Below, piece by piece: positions 1-9,190 of a stretch of 64,000 bases of DNA. This DNA comes from Hortaea werneckii (taxonomy: Eukaryota > Ascomycota > Dothideomycetes > Mycosphaerellales > Teratosphaeriaceae). Under the pieces are notes generated by a model that was not told where the DNA came from, did no database searches, and saw nothing but the letters and a program-made list of their open reading frames with translations. Positions within the stretch are counted from its first letter, which is position 1. Each line of letters opens with the position of its first letter. A program made the position numbers and the translations under genes. Where the stretch lies: the NCBI GenBank assembly GCA_037044905.1, contig JBAOKB010000166.1, positions 124,001 to 188,000 on the forward strand. Direction: 5' to 3'.

Positions 1-74
1 GTCGCAGATGTGCATCCCACCTCACTGACTTCGTTCAGAGCACCTGCATAGCCAGCCAGGCATTTGTAGGCAGT

Positions 75-740
75 ATGTACGCCGAGACCGCGAACAAGCT
101 TGTGCTGGACGCGAAACGTATCCAGAATCTTCAACATCTGCCACCCTACGCCGCCACTACTGTCCGGGCGGTCACGAAGGAGGTGCGTGATCTCGATCGC
201 GAAGTGAACAGTCTCCTCGCGCCTTATCAGAGCCAGAGCACACAAGGCAGCGATGGCACACAGATCAAATCAAGCGGCTTCAATCCCGCCGAAGACCCTG
301 CAACTGCATGTGCCTTGCTGGTGAATCATTTGGCGATGCGAAGGAACAAGAGGTGCCTACTTGCATATCACCGTACCAGGACGGACAAGCTGGAGGAGAT
401 GTGTTGGTCCGGAGCCGATGTGGCAGAGATTCAATCGGCTGCCACATCTACGCGAGCACAGTCAGGAGACTCGAGTAATCTGAGCGCGGACGAAGAAGCC
501 TATATCAACAGCTACAGCAATCTACTGGCTGCATATAAAGGTCAATGGACCGATATCGATTTGACCGGAAGCCTGGAGCCGCCGAGGGATATATTTATCG
601 ACGTCAGAGTCTTGCGAGATGCTGGTGAAATCCAGACAGAGTACGGCAGTATCACTTTGACGAAGAACAGTCAGTTCTATGTAAGGCAAGCGGACGTCGA
701 GAGGTTGATTCAGCAGGGGTATTTGCAGAAATTGGGATGA
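75..740 (+). CDS. PSF1: GINS complex subunit Psf1
   Basis: Single-exon protein of 221 residues. Psf1 is one of four GINS subunits and acts in the nucleus with Cdc45 and Mcm2-7 as the CMG replicative helicase. The N-terminus (MYAETANKLVLDAKR) matches the usual Psf1 start, which supports this ATG. The central hallmark RNKRCLLAYHRTRTDKLEEM lies near residues 91-110, and the C-terminal beta-rich B domain ends with a typical short QxGYLQ tail. Length is normal for the family. The gene converges on a Cys-rich gene 76 nt downstream. No intron or break is seen. Identification is by family motifs and is firm. Confidence 0.95.
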   Translation: MYAETANKLVLDAKRIQNLQHLPPYAATTVRAVTKEVRDLDREVNSLLAPYQSQSTQGSDGTQIKSSGFNPAEDPATACALLVNHLAMRRNKRCLLAYHRTRTDKLEEMCWSGADVAEIQSAATSTRAQSGDSSNLSADEEAYINSYSNLLAAYKGQWTDIDLTGSLEPPRDIFIDVRVLRDAGEIQTEYGSITLTKNSQFYVRQADVERLIQQGYLQKLG

Positions 741-816
741 GGTGCTTCAAGATGTTTGAGAGCACGATGATTCAATCGCAAAGTACAAAAAACCCACGAC
801 TGTCGCTGCGCCAAGT

Positions 817-1257
817 TCATGATCCGCCTTCGGCCTGACTCTCTTCGTGGTCGACAGATTCATTTTGGCCCATGTCAACAGGACCAAGACACTCGTCGCA
901 CGCCAGCATCCACTCGCCGTGCTGGCATAATGCGAACTGGATCGCGTTAGATTCGCCGTCATGCTCGCCTCCCGGGCTGTCTTCTCCAGCTTGGGCGAAC
1001 CTATCTGGATCGAGGCTGGTGAGATGCCCATTCACCATCGCACTTCCGTTGGGAGCGCTATCGGATCGGCCTTGTTGGTGGAGTCTCTCCGGACTGATAT
1101 TGTCGTCGTCACGACATGATCGGCACGGCTCGCCAACCTGTACATCCCTGATATTCTCACGTTCGCATGCCGTGCCAGTGAATGCGCACATTTCAACGAG
1201 AACACACTCTCTTCGATAATGGCCGCAAGACCACACTATTCGATTATAGAGGCACAT
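817..1257 (-). CDS. small Cys-rich fungal protein, function unknown
   Basis: Reading from the ATG at 1257 gives about 146 residues beginning MCLYNRIVWSCGHYRRE. This opening (a short N-terminus, then a Cys-Gly-His motif followed by spaced Cys residues, CAFTGTAC and PCRSC) recalls a widespread but uncharacterised group of ascomycete proteins that start MCLY and may bind zinc. A longer in-frame extension upstream to 1338 exists, but the MCLY start fits that group better. The C-terminal half is acidic and ends with a second Cys cluster (LCQHGEWMLACDEC). No function can be assigned. It is convergent with PSF1. Confidence 0.55.
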   Translation of the reverse strand: MCLYNRIVWSCGHYRRECVLVEMCAFTGTACERENIRDVQVGEPCRSCRDDDNISPERLHQQGRSDSAPNGSAMVNGHLTSLDPDRFAQAGEDSPGGEHDGESNAIQFALCQHGEWMLACDECLGPVDMGQNESVDHEESQAEGGS

Positions 1258-1668
1258 TGTACAATGTGCTACTGAGGAATGATGCACAGTCCTGAGGAGG
1301 AGAGGACAGAAGATGTGGGAGTTGAATTGTTTGGACAAGATTCTATTCCCTATGCCAGATCGATAGTGCTTTTCAGATGTTCGATCTGGCTGAAGCGCTG
1401 CTTATTTCGGACCCGTCGTCTGATTGCTCTACAAATCTCGATACAATTAGAACCGATGGGGTTCTCAAATTAGAGCATTTTGATCATGGAAGCGCCTTTT
1501 ACAAGAAGTGCATGTGAAACAAAGTGAAGTTTGCCTTGCCTACATGCATATGAATTGCGCCACCTGACTAGCGCTTCCCCCTCCACCGACGATTCTAGAA
1601 ACGCTGCTCCAGGGGATGTCATTCTTTCCAACACTTTTTTTCTCGGTATCTTGCACTCCTGCATGCGT
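1258..1668. other. intergenic, no gene seen
   Basis: Holds the 5' flank of the Cys-rich gene and the 3' flank of the aldolase gene. The short open frames here show no recognisable motif. Confidence 0.6.
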
Positions 1669-2509
1669 TTAACCACTTTTGGCAGCCTCGAAGGCCTCAC
1701 TAAATGCCTTCTTCAACGCAACAGCGTCAGTCATAGCACTACACACGTTGAAGCCTTGATCGGCGTAATGCCTCGCCTGAACTCCGTCTCGACAGTAGAT
1801 AGCAGACCACTTGCCAGATTCCTGGGCCGCCGAATGAATTTCACCAATAGCCTCGTGAAGCTCAGGGTCCATTTCTGCCTGCATGATCGGGTGACCAATA
1901 CTGTTTCCCAGATCAAAGGGTCCGACCAGCAGGACATCAACACCAGGAACGGCTGCAATTCTTCGCACATTCTCTAGGGCCTTGGCGGTCTCGATCTGAA
2001 GTATGACTACCGTAGCATCGTTTGCCTCCTGGAAATACTGCATTTGCGTAATCTCAGGCGAGAACTTCTCCATTGAGAACGGGCTGCCCAAGCCCCTCGT
2101 TCCGCGTGGCGGAAATTTGGAGTACTTGACTATATTCTTCGCATCTTCGACCGAGCGAACTAGTGGGACCATGAGACCGTGGGCGCCAGCGTCAAGCGCT
2201 CGTTTGATCATCCAGTGCTGGCCTTCCGGTACTCGAACGACGGGCGAGACGCCACAAGCGGCTATGGCGGCGACGCATTCATGCATAGAATCGTCGGAGA
2301 TGTTGCCATGCTCGGTGTCTACGCAGATCCAATCGAGGTTGGGAGTCCGCGCAATGGTCCGGCTGAGATTGGCCCCTGGGAGCATCTTGCGAAACGTCAA
2401 CATATATTATCAAGACATTCTTGCTCGTTTTTGAATTGCTTACCTGCCATCCTCCGAAGGCAGTCTTGCCCGTCTTCAAAACTCTCTGGAGACGATTGGC
2501 TGCCTGCAT
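1669..2509 (-). CDS. HpcH/HpaI-family aldolase
   Basis: Two exons, 2509-2444 (22 codons) and 2385-1669, are joined across a 58-nt intron with donor GTAAGC and acceptor CGCAAG, phase 0. The product is about 260 residues, the usual size of class II 2-keto-3-deoxy sugar acid / 4-hydroxy-2-oxoheptanedioate aldolases. These metal-dependent TIM-barrel enzymes make or cleave pyruvate-containing keto acids. Visible hallmarks are WICVDTEHG, the Arg of VRVPEG, the metal-site Glu in ILQIETAKAL and the metal-site Asp in VGPFDLGNSIG. The first exon (GKTAFGGWQ) supplies the typical N-terminus. The exact substrate cannot be told. The family is common in bacteria and scattered in fungi, so transfer is possible but untested. 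Confidence 0.88.
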
Positions 2510-2659
2510 GATGGTCCCTTGTTGCTATGAGCGAGGCAGACTCGACGCTTTCATATACGATCAGGTTGTCTGAAAGTAGAGGTCGGAAGGCTTCCCCGCC
2601 CTTGCGCGGCAGTACCAGCTTTAGTCCTGATTAGGAAGGAGATTGGCCCAGCATTCACC

Positions 2660-3047
2660 TCACTTTTGATTCTGTTCCACAGCATCCATTGCACTCTCTA
2701 CTTCGGCTTCTGTGAAACGGTGCATGAGCTTACGAGCTTTCGCGGTTGTTCCTGTCGTCTGATCGAGGTCCCGGGTCTTGTCGAAATGCACCTGTTTCGC
2801 TTCAGTCACCCTGCGTTGGGTAATCATGTTACACAATCGATGATCTTACCACTGGCGTATCAAATTCGTAAAGATTCCTCCACTCCTTGCTTGCTGCTTG
2901 CATCACATCGATCTCGTCGTACTCAAAATGCCTACGATCCCACACTTTGGACAGGACATCTTTGGCCTCAGTGCATAACATGCAATTAGGGCGTGTGAAG
3001 AAGGTAAGTCGTAAAGCATGCTGCAACAAGACTGCTGTTGGCCTCAT
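2660..3047 (-). CDS. glutaredoxin-like protein (DUF836 type)
   Basis: Two exons, 3047-2850 (66 codons) and 2791-2660, are separated by a 58-nt intron (donor GTAAGA, acceptor AACAG, phase 0), giving about 109 residues. The thioredoxin fold is shown by LTFFTRPNCMLC, with the CxxC redox pair at residues 22 and 25, and by the cis-Pro strand FDTPVVHF, which is created exactly by the splice. The C-terminus (KLMHRFTEAEVESAM) matches the C5orf63/YDR286C glutaredoxin-like family, which may be mitochondrial. No experimental role is known to me. It is co-oriented with the aldolase 150 nt downstream and divergent from VPS37. Confidence 0.88.
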
Positions 3048-3309
3048 GATTGCCTCACCCCAGCGTAGTACGGGTCCTTATGAGATCTTGGGAAACGCTG
3101 CTGGGAATCGACGGCAAGGCATCTCTTGAAGTATGCTCTGCGTAATAGGAGGGAAGAGGACGGAGCCTCTGATGCCGAAGTCCGACCGCACGCTTTCACA
3201 TGCCAACTACGACAGACAAGCAGCCTATTACTGTATGTACATCATTAAATCGTTCCTTATATACTACCCATTGGAGAGGCTGCATCGTCGCCAACGATAG
3301 CACTTCGCC

Positions 3310-4086
3310 ATGTCATTTACTCCCGTGTCCGGCCAGATCTACTCGCCGCAGCCCCAGCAACCACCGCATCACTTCTATTCAGCCACGCCGCCCCCACCTC
3401 CACCAAAGCCCTCGGGCCCCTCCACTCCAGCTCGTGGCCCGCCGCTCCCTCCTCCACCACCAGGCGCACCGCAGCAAAGTGGGCCTTCTGAACTCGACGG
3501 AAATCAGGGCCAGGGCACCCAACAGCAACCTGCTCTCCCGCCTATCCCCACCATCGACACAAACTGGTTACCCGAGGCCCTTAAAGAGAAGAACACCACC
3601 GACCTCCATGCCCTGCTTCAGGACCCCTCCTTGCAGGCCGCACTCATCGACGCACCTGAGACCCAACACCCTGCCGTTCCCGCCTCCCATCAAGCTCTGC
3701 GACCCCTGATCGAGTCCAATCTCCAGCTTGCCACATCCCTTCTGGAGCTTGAGACTCGGCTTGCCCAGCAAAGAGAGGCTGTGCAATCTCGTCTTCTCGC
3801 TCTACGCGCGCTCGAGCAACAACATCGCACAAAATTAGCCGAGACGGAAGATGCGCTAAGCGGCTTCAGTCCGATGGCGCTCTACCAGCGGCTCTCGGGA
3901 AGCGTGCAAGAGCAAGACCAGCTGCTTCAGAGTTTGGAGGAGAGCTGGCTAGACGAGGGCGGTGTTGCTAGTGAGCGGGAATTGACCGATTTCGTGCGGC
4001 GTGTGCGGGAAGGGAGGAAAGTGGGGTTCTTGAGACGGGAGAGGAAGGAGCGTTGGGATGAGGGGAGGGTTGGTGGATGGCGGTGA
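3310..4086 (+). CDS. VPS37: ESCRT-I subunit Vps37 (Mod_r domain)
   Basis: Single exon, 258 residues. The N-terminal third is Pro-rich (PPPPPPKP, PPLPPPPPG), as in fungal Vps37. The helical Mod_r domain runs from about residue 85 to 245: LHALLQDPSLQAALID, LIESNLQLATSLLELETRL and the coiled helix REAVQSRLLALRALEQQHR. Vps37 joins Vps23 and Vps28 in ESCRT-I and sorts ubiquitinated cargo at endosomes. The C-terminus is Arg/Glu-rich and short. Length is near the family norm, and the start is the only ATG ahead of the Pro-rich segment. The domain match is good, but the family diverges fast. Confidence 0.85.
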   Translation: MSFTPVSGQIYSPQPQQPPHHFYSATPPPPPPKPSGPSTPARGPPLPPPPPGAPQQSGPSELDGNQGQGTQQQPALPPIPTIDTNWLPEALKEKNTTDLHALLQDPSLQAALIDAPETQHPAVPASHQALRPLIESNLQLATSLLELETRLAQQREAVQSRLLALRALEQQHRTKLAETEDALSGFSPMALYQRLSGSVQEQDQLLQSLEESWLDEGGVASERELTDFVRRVREGRKVGFLRRERKERWDEGRVGGWR

Positions 4087-4724
4087 AAGGGAAGGTCCTT
4101 TACGGCTGTGACTATTAAAATTCAACACCTCCACTCGCCTTCGCTATTCCAACATGCGTGATTCGACTACTGGAGCGTTTGGCACGTGTAGACGTGTCGC
4201 GACAGTTGACTTCTACCTTTACGAGGATCTTCATGACATCATGAATCCGACCGCGAGGGAATACGATGCAAGACATACGACTCTGCTCTCTCCTGCCTTC
4301 GACCAATTGAGAGTTCGTTGGGTCCAGCGTTGCTTTGCAAGTATTGGTCTTGCCTTAAAGGATGCTTATTGGGTCACACCCAAGACTTCAGAGCTATTCA
4401 CTGCGAGAAGTCCTACATCGACTATGGCTCTCGGCCAGTCCCAAAGATGCATGGATTGAATGGTTACTTCCCCTCAAGGGCTTAAAGATCCGGCAGGAAT
4501 CGGAAGTGCATGGACTCGTTGCTTTCAGGGACTAGCATGTTGGTGCGGAAAGCCGAGATGCGACTTGCCGAGGTGCTACTTGACAACTCAATGCTCCCTG
4601 GTGACTTTCGAGAGAGTGTGATAGAAAGGGAAGGAAGCGTTGTCAGAAGCATAAGGGTTGAGTGGTCATTATACAAAAGATCACTGCGCTCTGAGATGCC
4701 AATCCACTTGATGTGGAGAGAAGA
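4087..4724. other. intergenic, no convincing gene
   Basis: Lies between the convergent VPS37 and the Zn2Cys6 regulator. The short open frames on the plus strand (around 4154-4459) have no recognisable motif or codon signal. Confidence 0.6.
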
Positions 4725-7152
4725 TCAGCCAAGCGAGGTCCCTTCTGTGACCTTGCTTCGCTTTGCCGCTCTGAGAAAGTCTGCTCTCGGCGGCGCATTC
4801 GCATCTCTACGCTTTTTACTTCGACTTGTTTGTTGCTTGTGCATGTCGTTCCATTTTTGTTGGATCACCAAAAGGCTCTCAAGATGGTCTTTGGCGCTAC
4901 TGTGCCTCCCTCCGAGTTCATCTAAGGCCCGAAAAAGCGTGTTCAGGTGCGAAATAATCAACCCATTGGAGCTTTCCTTCTCGTTTACTGTACTAGACAT
5001 CTGCCGCTGTTCCACGTGTGTTTGTGAGACGGTAGCGAAGGTCAGGATCAACGCCGCCGAGGGCAGAACTTGAGCAGTCTCGACGTCGAGGCGCCTGAGA
5101 CCAAATTGCCGTTCAAAGACGCCCAATATCTTCGCCATGTCGCAAGCAGAGTCGATGCACATTTTCCGAGCATGTCGGTATCCTGGACCCTGGGCAGGGA
5201 CCGGCTGATGTCGACGTGACGTCCATGGTCTATGGACGAGTATTTGGAGATAGTGATACTCCAGATGCAATACGAGAACTTGGGGGACGACGTCTTCGGC
5301 GTAGTCAGCTCGGACGTCCAGGCTTGGTGGCAGGTTCTTCTTCCATGTTAACATGGCGTTGACCGATCTCTCAGAGTGCTCCTGCAATGTCTTGAGCGTT
5401 ATCCTGGTGTTACCGTACAGTGCCCTTGCAATCGGCTCGACTGTTTCACAGAGGTTAATTCGCTGGGCTGATATGACGTCCAACAAGGCCAGCCCACCTG
5501 ATGACTGTGGATTGGGAGCGATTGTACGAGGGTATGGATGCCAGAGTTCCGTATAGGAGAATGTATCCGGTGTCGGCTTCTTGACGGTTATCTCAGACCC
5601 ATCGAGCGTGAAAGGCCGTCCCAAACTGAAGCTCATTCGATAATTCATAACATACGACGCCCAGAAAGCCGTTTGGCGAGCCTGCGATTCAGTCGCGGAC
5701 ATTACTCCATGATCAACGTAGGGCGTTGTGTCGATGTGCAAGCCTATGTCGAAGCACAACCGCATCGCCATTCCCCCATACAACCATGACCGAGCAATAC
5801 GTTGGTTCCCTGCTTCGTGACTGCTCAGCAGCAGTAGCGCCTGAATGGTCGAAACGGAGGGACTGTCAAGCTCGAGCTCCAGTAATGTCTTTGTTCGCTC
5901 CGCGAAAAAATCTGCCAACGTGCGCGGGAACGTCGCAAGGTCCGGATGATAGCGTGATTCATAGCTCGCGCCTATCGCGCACATGGCATTGACAAGCACT
6001 TCCGAGTAGATGCCTGCTACTTCTGCTATCTCCGTTTGTTGCTGGCGTGCCAGCCAGAATGTCGACTCGTCAATCACTGCGTGACTGGCATTATGCCATG
6101 CGAAATAGATCTTTATGAGATGGTTTTCAAGTGAGGGGTCTACTGCCTGGTCGAGTTCAAGCCTGTGTAAGAGGCGTTTGCCTTCCAATCGCTGCGAGCG
6201 GGCGTTTGTAGTTGCCGCTACACTACGACCAGTTCCAAACAGATGAAAGTTCGCTGGTGTACCTAAGTATCGAAGTTTTCCATCAGGGGCCAACTGAAGC
6301 GAGCCAAATCTCGCCGCGATCTGGTTGACTATATCCTGGTTCTCTTCGTCTTCCTCATCAGATCCAGTCGCTGTTTGCACCGAGGCAGACATGAATTGGT
6401 TTGGCGCTCCATGATCAGATGGATTTGGGCGAGGGAGGCTCACGCCTAACTCTTGGTCAGAAAGCGGAGCCCATGGCCAGTCCGGTGAGACGGTCTCGTT
6501 CCAGGTCATAGTAGGCCAGTCATCAAGGGCAATTTGGTCGCCCATAGGGTCAATGATGTCGGGATGTACCTGTTCCCAGCTTGTCGTCGGAGTCGGAAAC
6601 TGCAATTCATTGTGTTGCTGACTATGTTGTGGAACCGAAACCTCAGGAGTTGATCCACTTGCGTCCAGCAAAGAGCCTGGACTCTCATGCACACCAAGAT
6701 CCGAAGGTGCTCGGGTATCTGAGTGTAGAACAGGCAGCCCGACTGCTTCGAGACCACGATTCGCAACATTCTGATCTTCTGAATCCAAGAGTGGAAGCTC
6801 CACATTGGCCTTTTCGAGTGCTTCAGTAAGGACTTCAATCCGTTTGCGCAATATGTGAAGCGCCGGTCTTAGTGGTACGCTGCAATATGTGAGCAATAAG
6901 TAGTGATCCACGACGGCCTTGGTTTGACTGACCGCCGCTTGTCTTCACGGGCTTCATATTCACACGCCCTACCTCTCCTCACGCAAGGAGTGCATTCTGG
7001 CTTTACACCATCGCACTGAGTCTCTGTTAGCATATGTCACGCATAACAGACCCAAAACACTTATCTACCTTGGTCTTGCTGTCTCGGCACGTTCTACATG
7101 CTGTGGTTACGTTTTTGCGTGCTGAGCCGGATGCCTTCGTCGACACATCCAT
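4725..7152 (-). CDS. Zn2Cys6 transcription factor with fungal-specific middle domain
   Basis: Three exons: 7152-7069, 7015-6933 and 6879-4725, about 773 residues. Intron 1 (GTAGAT/CTCAG) splits the zinc cluster between Lys28 and Cys29. Intron 2 (GTCAGT/TGCAG, 53 nt) follows it. The cluster is C-x2-C-x6-C-x6-C-x2-C-x6-C with Cys at 19, 22, 29, 36, 39 and 46 (ACRTCRDSKTK then CDGVKPECTPC). A short coiled coil (LRKRIEVLTEALEKAN) follows, then an acidic linker, then the fungal_trans domain (SWLYGGMAMRLCFDIGLH, RQTAFWASYVMNYRMSFSLGRP). Such proteins bind CGG half-sites as dimers. It lies next to the PhyH / dehydratase-like pair, whose promoter carries a CGG-N10-CCG repeat, so it may be their regulator (inference). 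The second intron's donor is non-consensus and needs transcript support. Confidence 0.88.
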
Positions 7153-7622
7153 AGTTCAGACACCGCTTCTACAGGGATGGCAAGACGATTGAATCATTCT
7201 TCTCTCCCGCACTGCATCCAAGGCTCGAGGTCGACTCACATTTTCGAGAGTACCTATGTGGCAGTCTACGACTTTCAGAGCGCGGTACGTCGGAAAACGA
7301 TTTCCGGCCGCCCCGCAACCCCGCACCTTCCTTTTCTGGAGGCGGCATTTCTAAATTCGGAAAGACCGACTGCAATCAATGCAACATCGCAGGCTAACAT
7401 GAGCCAGCTGTAGAATGTCTTGCTGATTAGAATTTCCATCCCCATGTACAGTAGCTGATACATTTCATGACACATGCACGGAGATTATATCGATTTTTGA
7501 AGAAAAACAAAACCCCCAACAAAGGCAAGTGATGTGGAAGTAGAACGAGCGATCAACAATACAATCCAGATGCAGATACTAGCAGGTCTAGACTACTCAA
7601 GACAAAACGCCAGTCCTTGCCC
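7153..7622. other. intergenic, regulator promoter and PhyH 3' flank
   Basis: About 470 nt with no gene-like frame. It should contain the 5' region of the Zn2Cys6 gene and the terminator of the PhyH gene. Confidence 0.55.
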
Positions 7623-8828
7623 TCACGCCTTCGACGCTTCCCGCATGTCAGCAAACTCCTGCATGATCCTCTCACGCGACCAGCCCTCCCGAAGCCCTCT
7701 ACGCAACAACTCTTGCTCGCTCTCGGGCGCCATCCCATCAGGGCCCGGCTGCCTGCGATCAAGATTCGTTGGAAATGGATACCCTTCCCCCAAATTACAA
7801 ATAAAGGTCTCGATCTCAGGGGTGAAGCCGCCCTTTTTGCTGTACTCAGCTTGCAACTTGTCCCATGTCTTATCAACTAATGGCATGGTGTCAATGATTT
7901 CCATCGGCTTGCCAAAAGCTGAGGAGACTTGGATCAGATTGTTCGATCGATGGATATCCTTCGTGGTGTTCTCGCCTGCGGCGTGATGTAGTGCAGGGCT
8001 GAAGAACACCGCGTCGCCTTTCTTCAACGGCACGCTGACCCAGGATTTGAGGAAGTGTTCGTCAAAGTCCGGATCGCGGTACGCCATGAAGCCTGGTGCG
8101 AATGTCTGAGAGTAAGGCAAGACCCGCGTAGGACCGCTCTCGAGCGGCATATCGGAATGCGCCACTGCGCCTTGGAGCGTCAAGAGCGCGCTGGTGTGGT
8201 GCATCGACTTGGGCCACTTCGCACAGGCTTCTTTGGTCTGGAAGCCGAGATGGTAATCGCGATGGCTGGTCTGCGGCTTGCCGCCTGGCCGGACAATGTT
8301 TACCTGCGTTGTCATGCGGAATGCAGGCCCAAGCCAGGACTCACATACGACTTTGAACAGCGGGTTGGAGAAGTATTGGTAGAAGCTGTCAGGGTCTTCC
8401 AGAGCGTGCTTTGAGAATGAGTTCCAGATGCGGCTGTTAGAACCCTTGGCGGCAAAATGATCGCCTCCTCCGCCATTGACGGCTTCGCGTTCGATTATTT
8501 TGTTGTACACTTCGTTAATCCTGTTAAGGAGAGCGTCGTCTTCGTAGAACCTTTCCAGCACGTAGACGCCTGGGCCTTCGGATAAGACGTCGTACAACTC
8601 GTCAGTGATAGTATCGATGAATGTTTCGTCAGACAAGTCGAACTTGGAAGCATTATAGATGGGAACATTATTGGCCACTGAGACCGCATTTGGGTACGAG
8701 GCCGCGTCCGTCTGCCTGGAGACTGCCTTCTTAAACGCTTCCAGATCTTGCTTTTCGTTGGAGCGGTAGCGGCTTGAGCGCGTTGACTTGACAGCCGGCG
8801 CTGTTGTTGTCACTGTGGCGCTAGGCAT
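7623..8828 (-). CDS. phytanoyl-CoA dioxygenase (PhyH) family oxygenase
   Basis: Single exon, 401 residues. PhyH proteins are Fe(II)/2-oxoglutarate-dependent oxygenases that hydroxylate diverse substrates, from phytanoyl-CoA to secondary metabolites. The iron-binding HxD is seen as SHRDYHLGF (His189, Asp191). The distal His lies in ALHHAAGENTTKDIHRSN, with Arg294 placed to bind 2-oxoglutarate. The double-stranded beta-helix core spans roughly residues 85-310 (GVYVLERFYEDDALL, LTLQGAVAHSDMPLESGPTRVLPYS, KKGDAVFFSPALHH). No peroxisomal SKL-type tail is seen (the protein ends REASKA). It is divergent from the dehydratase-like gene across 362 nt, suggesting co-regulation. The substrate is unknown. 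Confidence 0.88.
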   Translation of the reverse strand: MPSATVTTTAPAVKSTRSSRYRSNEKQDLEAFKKAVSRQTDAASYPNAVSVANNVPIYNASKFDLSDETFIDTITDELYDVLSEGPGVYVLERFYEDDALLNRINEVYNKIIEREAVNGGGGDHFAAKGSNSRIWNSFSKHALEDPDSFYQYFSNPLFKVVCESWLGPAFRMTTQVNIVRPGGKPQTSHRDYHLGFQTKEACAKWPKSMHHTSALLTLQGAVAHSDMPLESGPTRVLPYSQTFAPGFMAYRDPDFDEHFLKSWVSVPLKKGDAVFFSPALHHAAGENTTKDIHRSNNLIQVSSAFGKPMEIIDTMPLVDKTWDKLQAEYSKKGGFTPEIETFICNLGEGYPFPTNLDRRQPGPDGMAPESEQELLRRGLREGWSRERIMQEFADMREASKA

Positions 8829-9190
8829 GATGTCTTTGTGGCAGTGAAGTCGCTAGTATCGGCATAGACGCTAGATAGGAGGCAATGGCGGGAGCTTCAG
8901 CCTGTCAGCTTGGGTGCGCATTTTCTTTCCGCTGTATTGTAACACATACAAGAGTTATTGAGCAAACGTGCAGTCTAGCATCTATGTGAAAAGAGCTCAG
9001 GGCTCCGAGGTTGGAAGGTAATTGTATGTGGCGTCGGTGTCTGCTTTCAGGTGCTCACCCCGCCTTCGGAAATCGACTTCCGTTCAAGTATGTCACTTGG
9101 AGGCAGATGTTCCGCTCGAGGAGAGTAAGCATAAAGTGCGGTCGAGGAATGCGACATTCGTTCTATACTCGCATTGCTCATATTTTGGCT
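8829..9190. promoter_or_regulatory. bidirectional promoter between PhyH and dehydratase-like genes
   Basis: The 362-nt divergent intergenic region serves both start codons. It contains the perfect CGG-N10-CCG inverted repeat listed separately. The frame of the downstream gene stays open back to 9011 but codes for nothing family-like before 9191. Confidence 0.6.
9067..9082. promoter_or_regulatory. CGG-N10-CCG inverted repeat, candidate Zn2Cys6 site
   Basis: CGGAA and TTCCG flank six bases, giving everted CGG triplets with 10-nt spacing, the classic architecture bound by dimeric Zn2Cys6 proteins such as Put3. It sits 108 nt upstream of the dehydratase-like ATG and 239 nt upstream of the PhyH ATG. 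Binding by the neighbouring regulator is inference. Confidence 0.5.

Noticed and set aside
4154..4459. 101-codon plus-strand frame after VPS37
   Set aside because: No motif, no conserved feel, not supported.
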